From positions 124,001-188,000 of the forward strand of contig NZ_SNZA01000005.1 in the NCBI RefSeq assembly GCF_004363305.1: a stretch of DNA of 64,000 bases. Direction: 5' to 3'. The notes under the pieces were generated by a model that saw nothing but the letters and a program-made list of their open reading frames with translations, made no database searches and was not told where the DNA came from. The position numbers and the translations under genes were made by a program. Each line of letters starts with the position of its first letter. The stretch's first letter is position 1. This stretch comes from Marinomonas communis. GTDB lineage: Bacteria; Pseudomonadota; Gammaproteobacteria; Pseudomonadales; Marinomonadaceae. Of the stretch, positions 19,171 through 27,839 are shown piece by piece.

Positions 19171-20562
19171 ATGGCGGTTGCATTGAAATGTAATTCAGCC
19201 AATGATTTAACCATCCCCCTAACCAGAATAACAAAGAGAGTTGCAGTGAACACTGTCGTCAATCCCTACGGATTAACCATGCATACCCAGCGTGATGCGC
19301 TTTATGCAGAGTTGCATTCCCGACCTTTCCAAGTCATTTCCAGTACTGCAAGAGTGAGTTATCTAGCAGTCATGATGAATGGAGAGCAAAAGAAACAAGA
19401 CTTCCAGCACTTTATTGGCTTATATCAACGCTATGGTGTTGTGCCTCCTGCGCAAGATTCCGTGTGCCTTGAAGTCAGTTTTGGGGATGTTCGTATTCGT
19501 CGTGAGTCCCATTTGGAGTTTATCTCTTACACCATTATTAACGAAGGAGCGCCATTTTTAGCGGACCCGTTTGCCAACAATGGTTTGAGCTGTTTACCAA
19601 AAGATTGGGTAGGAGGTATGGTCGGAACTGTGGTGTCGGCTTTCCATGTCGCCATTGAGGACGCAAGGCAGCAACCAGAGCCAGAGTTGGCTCAAGTGAA
19701 AGCTTACTTTGAGGGAATGCGCTTAGTGGGTAGCCGACCTCAAAATGGTGATGCTCAGGTTTGGACAACTTTTCAGGTGCACAGTGATGGTTGTGGCCGC
19801 ACTTTAGTCTACAACCGTAATATGAGTGACAGCCAGCTCGGTCGTATGGTGCAACGTTTAATTGAGATTGAATCATACCGTCTGTTTGCTTTGTTGGGGC
19901 TTCCGATGGCCCGTTATTACAATCAACGCTTGGCTAACATGGATCAAAAGTTGGCTGATTTAACTGCGCAGCTTGCCGATACCAAAGATGAAATCGATGA
20001 ACAAGAAGTGCTAGAGCAGATTATTGATATGGCGGCTTGGGTGGAGGCGGCTCGAGCTAAGACCACCTTTCGGTTTAGCGCAACCTCTGCCTACCACGAC
20101 TTAGTTTTAAAGCGACTTGCTGAATTAAAAGAAGATGAAGTTTCGGGGCACTTAACGATTACCGAGTTTATGACTCGTCGCTTAACGCCAGCGGTGCGAA
20201 CCTGTAAAGCGACCAGTGAGCACTTAGAAAACCTCTCACGGCGGATTGACCGAGTTTCAGACATGATGCGAACCCGCGTTGAAATGTCTATTCAGTCACA
20301 AAATCAACATTTGCTCGCATCAATGGATCGCCGTTCAAAAATTCAACTGGCCATGCAACATACGGTTGAAGGTCTGTCTGTAGCCGCCATTTCCTATTAC
20401 AGCATTGGCTTGTTGAAATATTTGATTGAAGCCGCTTATGACAATGGGGCGCCGATTAATAAGAGCTTAGCAGTTGGGATAACAGTACCACTGGTAATTG
20501 GTGGGGTGTGGTGGGCGACTCGCCGTATCCACAAACGTTTTCTTAAATTGGCAAAAGAGTAG
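19171..20562 (+). CDS. DUF3422 family membrane-anchored protein
   Basis: A 463-aa protein of the DUF3422 (COG4949-type) family. It shows the typical ALYAELHSRPF motif near residue 46, a long helical middle with a coiled coil (about 265-300, NMDQKLADLTAQLADTKDEI) and two C-terminal membrane helices (about 390-415 and 430-450). This gives a CorA-like outline: large soluble domain, coiled coil, two membrane segments. Function is unknown. GTG 19246, preceded by AAAGAGAG, is an alternative start that would remove 25 residues. A strong hairpin follows the stop. Confidence 0.8.
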   Translation: MAVALKCNSANDLTIPLTRITKRVAVNTVVNPYGLTMHTQRDALYAELHSRPFQVISSTARVSYLAVMMNGEQKKQDFQHFIGLYQRYGVVPPAQDSVCLEVSFGDVRIRRESHLEFISYTIINEGAPFLADPFANNGLSCLPKDWVGGMVGTVVSAFHVAIEDARQQPEPELAQVKAYFEGMRLVGSRPQNGDAQVWTTFQVHSDGCGRTLVYNRNMSDSQLGRMVQRLIEIESYRLFALLGLPMARYYNQRLANMDQKLADLTAQLADTKDEIDEQEVLEQIIDMAAWVEAARAKTTFRFSATSAYHDLVLKRLAELKEDEVSGHLTITEFMTRRLTPAVRTCKATSEHLENLSRRIDRVSDMMRTRVEMSIQSQNQHLLASMDRRSKIQLAMQHTVEGLSVAAISYYSIGLLKYLIEAAYDNGAPINKSLAVGITVPLVIGGVWWATRRIHKRFLKLAKE

Positions 20563-20580
20563 TCGTCAGCTTATTGCCCT

Positions 20581-20615
20581 AATCGATCAGCAGATTCGAT
20601 CAGTGCTGATCGATT
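20581..20615 (+). terminator. Hairpin terminator after the DUF3422 gene
   Basis: A perfect 12-bp stem AATCGATCAGCA / TGCTGATCGATT with an 11-nt loop, followed by TTCTC. The stem is strong but the T-tract short. Confidence 0.7.
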
Positions 20616-21003
20616 TTCTCGATTTCAATTATGCATTTGCAATGGGGCTAACACGCTAGTCTCTTAAAAGTGTGTTGCCAATGTGCAGAGTTTGAGAAGA
20701 AATTAATGCGGTATTTCGAGTTTTCTAGTTCGAAATTTAGAGGTTTTGAGATATATCGTGATGAATGTTTGTTAATTCTGATGAATTAAGTATGCAAAAC
20801 AGCGGTTATCCTTTTTTGATGCGTTTAGCGGGAAAAAAGATGCTTTTCTCATGTTGTTGGAAGAACTTTGAAACCGGATTTTGAGCCCTTTTTTTATCTC
20901 TGATGGTGGCTAATATTTGTTCTATTGAAGCGCGAAACATCTTCGCTGAAGAACGAAAGAACTTATTTAAAATTTTGTCAGAGACCTTTCAAGGAGGCTC
21001 AAT
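20616..21003 (+). other. Long non-coding region before a small exported-protein gene
   Basis: About 390 bp without a supported gene. It is AT-rich. TAATAT in GGCTAATATTTG near 20909-20914 could be a -10 box, and a short GCGAA-ACATC-TTCGC hairpin is near 20932. The region ends with a very strong ribosome binding site, AAGGAGG. A regulated promoter or long 5' leader for the next gene is likely; I cannot define it further. Confidence 0.35.
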
Positions 21004-21264
21004 ATGAAAAAACTAATCGCACTTACTTCCGCTGTTCTTGCTACCTCTGCACTTTCTACGGCAGCATTTGCTGACAACATTACGGATGACCTTCGCATGG
21101 CAGAGTCCCGCTATGATGCATTGGCTGCTGAAGCTAAAGCAGAAGGTTACCAAGTCGGTGATCTATACGGTCAACCAATGACAACCTCTCAGAAGCTAGA
21201 TGTCATTAGTGAAAAGAGTGCAGAACTAAAAGGCCTACTGAACAGTCAGTACTCAGCCAACTAA
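21004..21264 (+). CDS. Small periplasmic protein of unknown function
   Basis: An 86-aa protein with a classic signal peptide (MKKLIALTSAVLATSALSTA, then AFA-DN cleavage). The mature part of about 63 residues is acidic and helical, with DDLRMAESRYDALAAEAKAE and a YGQPMTTSQK segment; there are no cysteines. No family recognised. A perfect AAGGAGG 7 nt before ATG and a strong following terminator suggest high, monocistronic expression. It could be a stress- or envelope-related protein, but nothing in the sequence proves this. Confidence 0.8.
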   Translation: MKKLIALTSAVLATSALSTAAFADNITDDLRMAESRYDALAAEAKAEGYQVGDLYGQPMTTSQKLDVISEKSAELKGLLNSQYSAN

Positions 21265-21319
21265 TCTAGCAGGTAATGATTATTTCTGTTGATCACTTAT
21301 TACGTTAGTTCCAAAAACA

Positions 21320-21352
21320 AGCCCTGTCATTTGTATGATGACAGGGCTGTTT
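21320..21352. terminator. Bidirectional terminator
   Basis: A perfect 11-bp stem AGCCCTGTCAT / ATGACAGGGCT with a 7-nt loop, GTTTTAT on the plus side and TTGTTTTTGG on the minus side. It separates the convergent small exported-protein and DUF3010 genes. Confidence 0.88.
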
Positions 21353-21360
21353 TATATGAG

Positions 21361-21783
21361 TTATCGGCTTAAAGCAGCATAGGCCACTTGGAAGGCACCT
21401 TCTTGAAATGCACGTAAGCCAGTTTCTGAGAAAGAAATGGGGATCGGGTTTTCTTTGATGATTTCTTTCATGGTCGCATTATTAATAAGTTCGACGTTCA
21501 ATCCTTCGATTAGTTGAACCGCTGCTTCAATTTTGAAGCCAACAGCACCGCCTGCAAACTTACCTTTGGTTGGGCGCTCGCGAATGATCGCTTGCTCAAC
21601 TTTATAATCCTCAAACAGCTTTTTCAGTGTAAATTGAAATTTACGCACAGCCTCGGCATCGTTTGGGTGCTGCAAAGCGTGGCGCACTTGGCGGCAGTCA
21701 GGAAGCTGAAAAAAACCATCTTCTTTTGATAGAAGGCATAAGATAATTTCGCTGCCTTTGATTTCGATACCACATGTGATCAT
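21361..21783 (-). CDS. DUF3010 family protein
   Basis: A 140-aa soluble protein resembling the DUF3010 family. It opens MITCGIEIKGSEIILCLLSK, an alternating beta-strand pattern like RNase H/RuvC-fold proteins, and contains IIRERPTKGKFAGGAVGFK and a C-terminal LRAFQEGAFQVAYAALS helix. No enzymatic activity is established that I know of. AGGA 8 nt upstream supports the start. It precedes no partner; the Lrp-type gene lies upstream on the same strand, 52 bp away. Confidence 0.65.
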   Translation of the reverse strand: MITCGIEIKGSEIILCLLSKEDGFFQLPDCRQVRHALQHPNDAEAVRKFQFTLKKLFEDYKVEQAIIRERPTKGKFAGGAVGFKIEAAVQLIEGLNVELINNATMKEIIKENPIPISFSETGLRAFQEGAFQVAYAALSR

Positions 21784-21835
21784 AGCTAATGTCCTAGTAC
21801 TTAGTGTGTGGCCATTATGCCATATCTGCAGTTAT

Positions 21836-22303
21836 TTATAACGAGTCCTTCATGATCGGCAGACGGGTGGTGTATTTGATTTCTTCCATGGCAAAACTCG
21901 AGGACACATCTGTTAGGCCGTCAATGTCTTTTATTAAGGTTTTGTAGAACAGGTCGAAGGCATGAATGTCCTTAGCGACGACCCTTAGCAGATAGTCCCA
22001 TTCTCCAGACATGCGATAGCAGTTTACGACCTCATCAAAGGCCATGATGTGCTCAGAAAACCGAGTGAGCCATTCGTTATCATGGCGCATGGTTTTAATG
22101 TGGACGAAAACAGAGATTCCCAATTGGATCTTGCTACCATCCAATAACGCTACTCGGGACTTAATAATACCATCTTCTTCCATGCGTTTGATGCGCTTCC
22201 AGCAGGGAGTGGTCGACAGGTTAACTCGCTCAGCAATGTCTTGAATGGAAACCGTACAATCACGCTGCAACATATCGAGAATGATAAGGTCTACTTTATC
22301 CAT
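21836..22303 (-). CDS. Lrp/AsnC family transcriptional regulator
   Basis: A 155-aa regulator with an N-terminal winged helix-turn-helix (VSIQDIAERVNLSTTPCWKR, residues about 19-38) and a C-terminal RAM effector/oligomerisation domain (about 65-140) containing CYRMSGEWDYLLRV. Family members sense amino acids. It is divergent from a cysteine-desulfhydrase-like gene, like DecR and other Lrp-type regulators paired with cysteine-degrading enzymes. Cysteine is thus a plausible effector. No strong ribosome binding site is seen before the ATG. Confidence 0.9.
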   Translation of the reverse strand: MDKVDLIILDMLQRDCTVSIQDIAERVNLSTTPCWKRIKRMEEDGIIKSRVALLDGSKIQLGISVFVHIKTMRHDNEWLTRFSEHIMAFDEVVNCYRMSGEWDYLLRVVAKDIHAFDLFYKTLIKDIDGLTDVSSSFAMEEIKYTTRLPIMKDSL

Positions 22304-22442
22304 GAAAATTATTTCTAATAAATGGTTCTATAGGGGAATATTTTTCTAAATTATGTGCTTTTTAGGAACGAAATAGCAACTCGATTTTTTCTCATCAGGA
22401 TACAGTATTAGCCATTCGTTAAAACGCTTTGGAGGTTGAATG

Positions 22443-23486
22443 ATGAGTTGGATTGGTGATGCGATCGATAAAATTAATGCTGACTATCAGCGTTCTTCAG
22501 ATACCCATTTGATCAAGTTAGAAGGTTTGGGATTTGATGGGATTGATATTTATTTAAAGGATGAAAGCACCCACCCTACAGGGAGTCTGAAACATCGCTT
22601 AGCTCGTTCTTTGTTTTTATATGCACTGTGTAACGGCAAGATAAAACAAGGCACAACCATTGTTGAGGCGTCATCTGGAAGTACGGCGGTGTCAGAGGCG
22701 TATTTTGCACGAATGTTAGGGCTGCCCTTCATTGCGGTTATGCCAAGCTCCACTGCCCAAAGCAAAATTCGTCAAATAGAGCTTTACGGTGGCCAGTGCC
22801 ATTTTGTTTCTTGTGCAACCTTGATGCATGAAGAAGCCATCCGAGTGGCACAACAAACGGGTGGCTATTTCATGGATCAATTTCTTTACGCCGAAAGGGC
22901 GACTGATTGGCGGGGGAGCAATAACATTGCTGAGAGTATGTTTGGGCAAATGGCGCTTGAGCCACACCCTGTTCCTCATACGGTTATCATGGGGGCTGGG
23001 ACAGGTGGGACATCCGCAACCATAGGTCGCTTTATTCGCTATAAAGGGCTAAATACCCGTCTAGTGGTGGTCGACCCTGAGTATTCAGCTTTTTATGATA
23101 TTTATCATTTAAAAAACAATGAGATCCAAACTGGTCGAGGGAGTCGTATTGAAGGAATAGGTAGACCTAAATTAGAGGCATCTTTCCTACCCGATGTTAT
23201 TAGTGACGTATGGAGAGTGCCAGACGCTGCAAGCGTTGCAACCATTCATTGGTTGTATCAATTAACGGGCCGTAAGGCTGGCCCTTCTACGGGAACCAAT
23301 TTATGGGGCGCATTGAATGTTGCGCAAAGCATGCAATCAAAGGGTGAAAAGGGGTCAATTGTGACGTTAATGTGCGATGGTGGTGAACGCTATTCACAGA
23401 CATATTTTGACCTTGATTGGGTGGCAAAAGAAATCGGCCCGATAGAAGAGTACTTGAACCTGTTATACGACTTGCCGTCTCTTTAG
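22443..23486 (+). CDS. PLP-dependent cysteine synthase-family enzyme, probably L-cysteine desulfhydrase
   Basis: A 347-aa fold-type II PLP enzyme. The PLP lysine is in HPTGSLKHRLA (near residue 49), the substrate loop in VEASSGSTAVSEAYFAR, and the phosphate-binding glycine loop in GAGTGGTSATIGR. It lacks the KDR-type context of CysK (PTGSLKHR rather than PGGSVKDR), pointing to the Cds1-type group that degrades cysteine to pyruvate, ammonia and sulfide. The divergent Lrp-type gene supports an amino-acid-degrading role. GGAGG (22431-22435) fits ATG 22443 best; ATG 22440 is adjacent. Confidence 0.8.
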   Translation: MSWIGDAIDKINADYQRSSDTHLIKLEGLGFDGIDIYLKDESTHPTGSLKHRLARSLFLYALCNGKIKQGTTIVEASSGSTAVSEAYFARMLGLPFIAVMPSSTAQSKIRQIELYGGQCHFVSCATLMHEEAIRVAQQTGGYFMDQFLYAERATDWRGSNNIAESMFGQMALEPHPVPHTVIMGAGTGGTSATIGRFIRYKGLNTRLVVVDPEYSAFYDIYHLKNNEIQTGRGSRIEGIGRPKLEASFLPDVISDVWRVPDAASVATIHWLYQLTGRKAGPSTGTNLWGALNVAQSMQSKGEKGSIVTLMCDGGERYSQTYFDLDWVAKEIGPIEEYLNLLYDLPSL

Positions 23487-23593
23487 CCTAAGTCGTTATA
23501 TCTGAAAGGTATTAGACATTATAAAAACATTACAAAGGTGTGTTTTAAAGTGTTCTAAAATAAAAGTGTCGATTAGGAAATAGTGAATAAATT

Positions 23594-24208
23594 ATGTTTC
23601 AGAGTTCGTCGATTTTGCTACGCACACTTGTTATTTCAGCAGTTGTTATTGCTGCTTTTCCAGTGGCGCTAGTAATGGCTAGTTATGTCAACTCTGGTTA
23701 TGGTTTGTCGGTCAGCCAAAACGAGCCTATTAAGTTCTCTTGGCAAGATCTCCAAGGCGTAGAGCATGATTTTAGTGATATAAAAGCCGATGCAACGTAT
23801 TTGATGTTCGGTTTTTTTTCTTGCTCAGATATTTGTCCGATTCGAGTTCATCAGCTGCAACAGCTTAGTCAGCAGCTGGATCAGTCAAATACAGCGCAAG
23901 ATGTACGTTTCTTAATGGTTACGATTGATCCTAATAATGAGCCCAGTGAGCTACGGGCGCGTTATTTTAGTCATTTATCTGATCGCTTTATCAGTGCTGA
24001 ACTGTCCCCCCAAGCTCTAAATGAAGTTCAGCGTACGCTTGGCGAACGAGTTCGCTCATTTGCTGATGGACCAACTCATGCCGGCAATCTTTATCTATTT
24101 GATCAAAATAAAGAGTTGGTCAAAATCTATTCGCAACTGTCTTACCCAAAAGGGGCGCTCTATGGCGACCTGACTTCCACTTTGTTATCTGATAAGGGTT
24201 CATTATGA
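23594..24208 (+). CDS. SCO1/SenC family protein
   Basis: A 204-aa thioredoxin-fold protein anchored by one N-terminal membrane helix (about 9-31) with the globular domain in the periplasm. The copper/redox site is CSDIC (CxxxC) in [13 protein letters not shown], and the distal ligand His is in [13 protein letters not shown] proteins deliver copper to cytochrome c oxidase or act as thiol redox proteins. No oxidase gene is present. The next gene, a chemoreceptor, overlaps by 4 bp (ATGA), so the pair is translationally coupled and may work together in redox or metal sensing. Confidence 0.88.
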   Translation: MFQSSSILLRTLVISAVVIAAFPVALVMASYVNSGYGLSVSQNEPIKFSWQDLQGVEHDFSDIKADATYLMFGFFSCSDICPIRVHQLQQLSQQLDQSNTAQDVRFLMVTIDPNNEPSELRARYFSHLSDRFISAELSPQALNEVQRTLGERVRSFADGPTHAGNLYLFDQNKELVKIYSQLSYPKGALYGDLTSTLLSDKGSL

Positions 24209-25695
24209 CGGATTCACTTTTATTAAAACGTGATGCTTTCATCTTCCGTGTGTTACTGGCACAGGTTCCTATTCTATTTATTTCAGGTTTGATCGGAGCT
24301 CAACTTACAACCTTTTCTATTATTGCTGCGGTGGTCATCGGTGCTGTTTCCTCTTTAAGCTACTTCGCATTGCGCGGTACCTCCGTATTTGGTGTGTTAG
24401 CTGCGGTTATTATGATGTCGACTTCTGGCTTGCTTATTCAGTCCCAGCTTGGCCTTATAGAGATGCACTTTCACATCTTTGCCACCATGGTGGTTTTCTT
24501 GATTTATGAGCGCTGGCAGCCGTTTGTTGCCGCTTTGTTGACTGTTGCCGCCCATCATTTGCTGCTGACGTATTGGCAGTTGAGCGGTGGTAGTGTGGCA
24601 GGTATGTCGGTGATTGCCTTCGCCGGCGACTGTTCATGGGGCATTACTTTTTTACATGCGGTGTTTGCGGCAGCTGAAACAGGGGTTCTAATTTACATGG
24701 CTACACTGATGCGTCGAGAGTCCAATGCTAATCGACGTATTGCTGAGGTGATTAATACTGTTTCCATGAATAAAGACTTCTCGGTGAGATTACCCGATGC
24801 CAAAGGTGTTTCAGAATCAGCGCTAAATGCGATGCTGGAAGAGCTAAGTTCGCAATTCAAAGAATATAAACGTATTGCTGATCGCTTATCTGAGACCTCA
24901 GCGAGTATTCAACATATCAGTGCGAGTACAATCGAGACGAGCCAAACACAAAGTCAAACAACAGCTCATCTTGAATCCGAAACCAATAAAATGATGGGGC
25001 AGGTAGAAGATACCGCCGCTCATTGTTCACATGCCGCTGAGCTGGCTTCAGAAGTTGAAGCATCGAGCGATGCAGACAAACGTGACGCTGATCAGGTCGT
25101 ATCTGACATGAAACTGTTGGAGAAAGACACCACTGCTGCAGTAAATTCTCTAAGTGAGTTAACCAAAGAAGTTGCCTCTATTACCTCGGCTTTGGATGCT
25201 ATTCGTGGTATCTCGGAACAAACGAATTTGCTTGCGTTGAATGCTGCTATTGAAGCAGCGCGTGCTGGTGAGTCAGGCCGAGGTTTCGCGGTGGTGGCCG
25301 ATGAAGTTCGTGCTCTAGCTCAACGCAGTGGTGAATCCACTGATGAGATCGAACAGATTGTTGATCGTCTGAATGTCAGCATGCAAAAAGCAGTGGAGTC
25401 CATGGATTCTGGACGATCAAGAACGGTTGAGAATGTGTCAAAAGTAGAAGGGATCGCCACTCGAATCTCAAGTCGTGCGTCGCAAGTTAGCCAAGTATCT
25501 CGATTGAATAATGATGCTGCTGAAGAAACACGCAGCCAAGCATCGATGTTGACTGAAGTGGACCGACAGTTGGTAGCAAACAGCCGCACACTTCAGGAGT
25601 TGGCAACGGAGATAGAAAAAGTCTCTGGCTTGGCGACACAGCTGGGACAAATTGCTCAAGATTACGAACGTAAAGCTAGCTTGTTCAAGGTCTAG
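24205..25695 (+). CDS. Methyl-accepting chemotaxis protein with six-helix membrane sensor
   Basis: A 496-aa chemoreceptor. Its N-terminus (about 10-170) holds roughly six membrane helices and no large periplasmic domain; it contains [15 protein letters not shown] and [12 protein letters not shown], histidines that could bind a metal or heme. The cytoplasmic part (about 190-496) is a long coiled coil with the signalling tip [19 protein letters not shown]. No canonical HAMP domain was identified. It overlaps the SCO gene by 4 bp. It should signal through CheA/CheW; the stimulus is unknown, and redox state, oxygen or copper are guesses from its partner. Confidence 0.88.
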   Translation: MTDSLLLKRDAFIFRVLLAQVPILFISGLIGAQLTTFSIIAAVVIGAVSSLSYFALRGTSVFGVLAAVIMMSTSGLLIQSQLGLIEMHFHIFATMVVFLIYERWQPFVAALLTVAAHHLLLTYWQLSGGSVAGMSVIAFAGDCSWGITFLHAVFAAAETGVLIYMATLMRRESNANRRIAEVINTVSMNKDFSVRLPDAKGVSESALNAMLEELSSQFKEYKRIADRLSETSASIQHISASTIETSQTQSQTTAHLESETNKMMGQVEDTAAHCSHAAELASEVEASSDADKRDADQVVSDMKLLEKDTTAAVNSLSELTKEVASITSALDAIRGISEQTNLLALNAAIEAARAGESGRGFAVVADEVRALAQRSGESTDEIEQIVDRLNVSMQKAVESMDSGRSRTVENVSKVEGIATRISSRASQVSQVSRLNNDAAEETRSQASMLTEVDRQLVANSRTLQELATEIEKVSGLATQLGQIAQDYERKASLFKV

Positions 25696-25729
25696 CAAGT
25701 CTAGTCATTTTTGTGGATGTGTTGATGGT

Positions 25730-25761
25730 AAGGGGCTTTGTGAAGAAGCCCCTTTCTTTTT
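25730..25761 (+). terminator. Terminator of the SCO-chemoreceptor operon
   Basis: AAGGGGCTT / AAGCCCCTT, a 9-bp stem with a 7-nt loop, followed by TCTTTTT. Confidence 0.9.
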
Positions 25762-25885
25762 GAGTGAATACGACACACTAATACGATATTTCTAGTCTGG
25801 CTGCTCCAAGCATTTTAATTGTTATGCTGGTATTGTGTTGATCGGAAAGCGAGAAAAATTCGCTACAAACGCAATGGGAGTATTT

Positions 25886-26188
25886 ATGTTTATTGCAATG
25901 AATCGATTTAAGATCAAACTGGGTTGTGAGCAAGAGTTTATCGATATTTGGAAAGGTCGAGATTCCTACCTAAACGAAGTGACAGGCTTTAAATCGTTTA
26001 ATCTCTTAAAGGGACCGACAACAGAGGAGTATACGCTGTTCTCATCTCATGCTACATGAGAATCAAAAGAAGCGTTTGAAGCTTGGACTAAGTCTGAGGC
26101 ATTTCGCAAAGCACACGCCAATGCTGGCAGTCGTCGTGACATTTATCTTGGGCACCCACAGCTAGAATGCTTTGAAGCAGTTCTATAG
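25886..26188 (+). pseudogene. Antibiotic-biosynthesis-monooxygenase-like gene with in-frame TGA
   Basis: The frame starting MFIAMNRFKIKLGCEQEFID encodes an ABM/heme-monooxygenase-like ferredoxin-fold protein, but codon 58 is TGA (26057-26059). The same frame continues without interruption for 42 codons (ESKEAFEAWTKSEAFRKAHA, then more) to TAG at 26186-26188. The family normally has Trp here (SHxxW before the AFxxWxxSxxFxxxH helix), so a single TGG to TGA change explains the break. A truncated 57-aa product would lose the conserved helix. GGGAG 5 nt upstream supports the start. Sequencing error or read-through cannot be excluded. Confidence 0.8.
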
Positions 26189-26207
26189 GCTCTATTTAAT
26201 CTGACGT

Positions 26208-26387
26208 CTAGCAGGCAAAATATTGTAAGTCGACTAGGGTTTGCATGGCTTTAAAGTATTGTTGGTAGTGATTCACCGCTAAATCCTGAGCAGTGCTTGA
26301 TAGTGACAGCATTCCAATAAGCACTGCCGTCGCAACGATGAGAAAGCATTTCTTCGCTCCGAAGCGGCTAAAATGTTTCGTTTGCAT
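26208..26387 (-). CDS. Small exported protein, 59 aa
   Basis: A short ORF with good translation signals: TGAGGG 6 nt before ATG. It encodes MQTKHFSRFGAKKCFLIVAT, a hydrophobic core and STA-QD as a possible signal peptidase site near residue 33, leaving a mature peptide of about 26 residues rich in Tyr and Gln that ends in Cys. No family recognised. It is convergent with the broken monooxygenase gene. Coding status rests on the ribosome binding site and signal-peptide pattern only. Confidence 0.55.
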   Translation of the reverse strand: MQTKHFSRFGAKKCFLIVATAVLIGMLSLSSTAQDLAVNHYQQYFKAMQTLVDLQYFAC

Positions 26388-26510
26388 TGAGTGCCCTCAA
26401 AATTAGGATGGTGGGTAAATGCTTAGACTAGCGAGCTTTGTCTACCAGTATAATTGAGGGGCTTACATTAGGCGAGAGCCGTTTTTCCTTTCGTGTTATC
26501 GCTTTGCAGA

Positions 26511-26529
26511 ACATTCGTGTAACGAATGT
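26511..26529. promoter_or_regulatory. Inverted repeat between the small ORF and the alcohol dehydrogenase gene
   Basis: ACATTCG-TGTAA-CGAATGT, a perfect 7+7 dyad in the divergent intergenic region (26388-26671), 142 bp before the dehydrogenase ATG. It could be a repressor site or a small hairpin. I see nothing else definite in this region. Confidence 0.45.
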
Positions 26530-26671
26530 GCCAATAATGGGGACTTCAGTGTCGTTGTAGTTTTGTGCAAGTGTTATGGAGCATTAGGCATGCATCATTG
26601 ACGTTCTGCACCGTATGATTTTTATCACTGAGTTCAATCAAGATCCATTTGATATAGATTAGAGGTGTTAT

Positions 26672-27721
26672 ATGAAAACGGTCGGTTATGCAGCGCATTC
26701 AAGTGAAGCCAACATGGTACCTTACCACTTTGAGCGACGTGAACTTCGCTCAAATGATGTGGCGATAGAAATTCTATATTCTGGTGTTTGTCACTCTGAC
26801 TTGCACACCGTGAATGGTGACTGGGGACCACAGCCTTATCCACTTGTACCAGGTCATGAGATTGTGGGGGTTGTGCAATCTGTTGGTGCGGATGTCACTC
26901 AATATAAGGTGGGTGATCAAGTTGCGGTGGGTTGTATGGTAGACAGCTGTCAAGAATGTGACCAATGCCATAATCATGAAGAGCAATACTGCCGTGAAGG
27001 TATGACAGGTACGTACGGTTTCCCTGATCGCATTTCGGGGGAAACCACACAAGGCGGCTATTCTAAGCATATCGTAGTACGTGAAGAGTTCGTATTACGT
27101 ATCCCAGAAGGCATGGATTTATCTAAATCTGCACCGATTTTGTGTGCAGGTATCACCACTTACTCACCACTTCGTACTTGGGGTGTAAAGGAAGGTTCTC
27201 GTGTTGGTGTGATCGGTCTAGGTGGCCTTGGCCACATGGCGGTTAAGTTAGCCGTCGCGATGGGAGCGGATGTAACGGTGATCAGTCGTTCGACCAAAAA
27301 AGAAACGGAAGCAAAAGCCCTTGGCGCAAAAGGTATACTAGCATCCACTGACGAGGAAGCGATGACTGCGGCCGCGAACGCTTTTGATCTGATCATTGAT
27401 ACGGTTCCTACGGCGCATGACATCAATGCTTACACACCGCTGCTGGATGTGGATGGCTCGCTTGTGATTGTTGGGCAAGTCGGTCCAACTGGCGAACTGA
27501 ATAGCATGCCAATGATCTTTGGTCGTCGTCGAGTGGCTGGTTCACTGATTGGCGGCATTGCGGAAACGCAGGAAGTGTTGGATTTTTGTGCAAAACATAA
27601 CATCTATCCTGAATGCGAGATGATTCAAATGGATCAGATCAACGAAGCCTTCAAACGCTTGGAGCAGGGTGAAATGGCACATCGCTTTGTCATTGATATG
27701 TCATCATTAGACGTTGCATAA
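26672..27721 (+). CDS. Zinc-dependent alcohol/aldehyde dehydrogenase (YahK-like)
   Basis: A 349-aa medium-chain dehydrogenase of the cinnamyl-alcohol dehydrogenase/YahK group, the usual length. Catalytic zinc ligands: Cys in YSGVCHSDLH, His-Glu in PGHEIVG and Cys in PILCAG. Structural zinc cysteines are in CQECDQCHNHEEQYC. The nucleotide motif GVIGLGGLGHMAVK and SRSTKKE suggest NADP(H) and aldehyde reduction. GAGGTG precedes the ATG. The AraC-type gene just downstream may regulate it, as aldehyde-responsive AraC regulators do elsewhere. Confidence 0.92.
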   Translation: MKTVGYAAHSSEANMVPYHFERRELRSNDVAIEILYSGVCHSDLHTVNGDWGPQPYPLVPGHEIVGVVQSVGADVTQYKVGDQVAVGCMVDSCQECDQCHNHEEQYCREGMTGTYGFPDRISGETTQGGYSKHIVVREEFVLRIPEGMDLSKSAPILCAGITTYSPLRTWGVKEGSRVGVIGLGGLGHMAVKLAVAMGADVTVISRSTKKETEAKALGAKGILASTDEEAMTAAANAFDLIIDTVPTAHDINAYTPLLDVDGSLVIVGQVGPTGELNSMPMIFGRRRVAGSLIGGIAETQEVLDFCAKHNIYPECEMIQMDQINEAFKRLEQGEMAHRFVIDMSSLDVA

Positions 27722-27839
27722 ACTCTGTATTCTGCATAAGAAATAAGATGGGCGCGTAGGCTGACAGAGTTTTTATGTTGGTCTACGCGACGCTTTTATA
27801 TAGATTGTTTTCAGTTACCCGTTAGAACAGGCCACTTTG

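Noticed and set aside
19538..19876. 112-codon antisense ORF inside the DUF3422 gene
   Set aside because: No start signals and no domain; the sense frame is clearly the gene.
20700..20790. A 27-codon ORF in the region before the small exported-protein gene
   Set aside because: Too short, with no convincing ribosome binding site or signal pattern.
26057..26059. Selenocysteine at the in-frame TGA of the monooxygenase gene
   Set aside because: The family has Trp at this position and I see no SECIS-like hairpin directly after the codon; a nonsense change is simpler.
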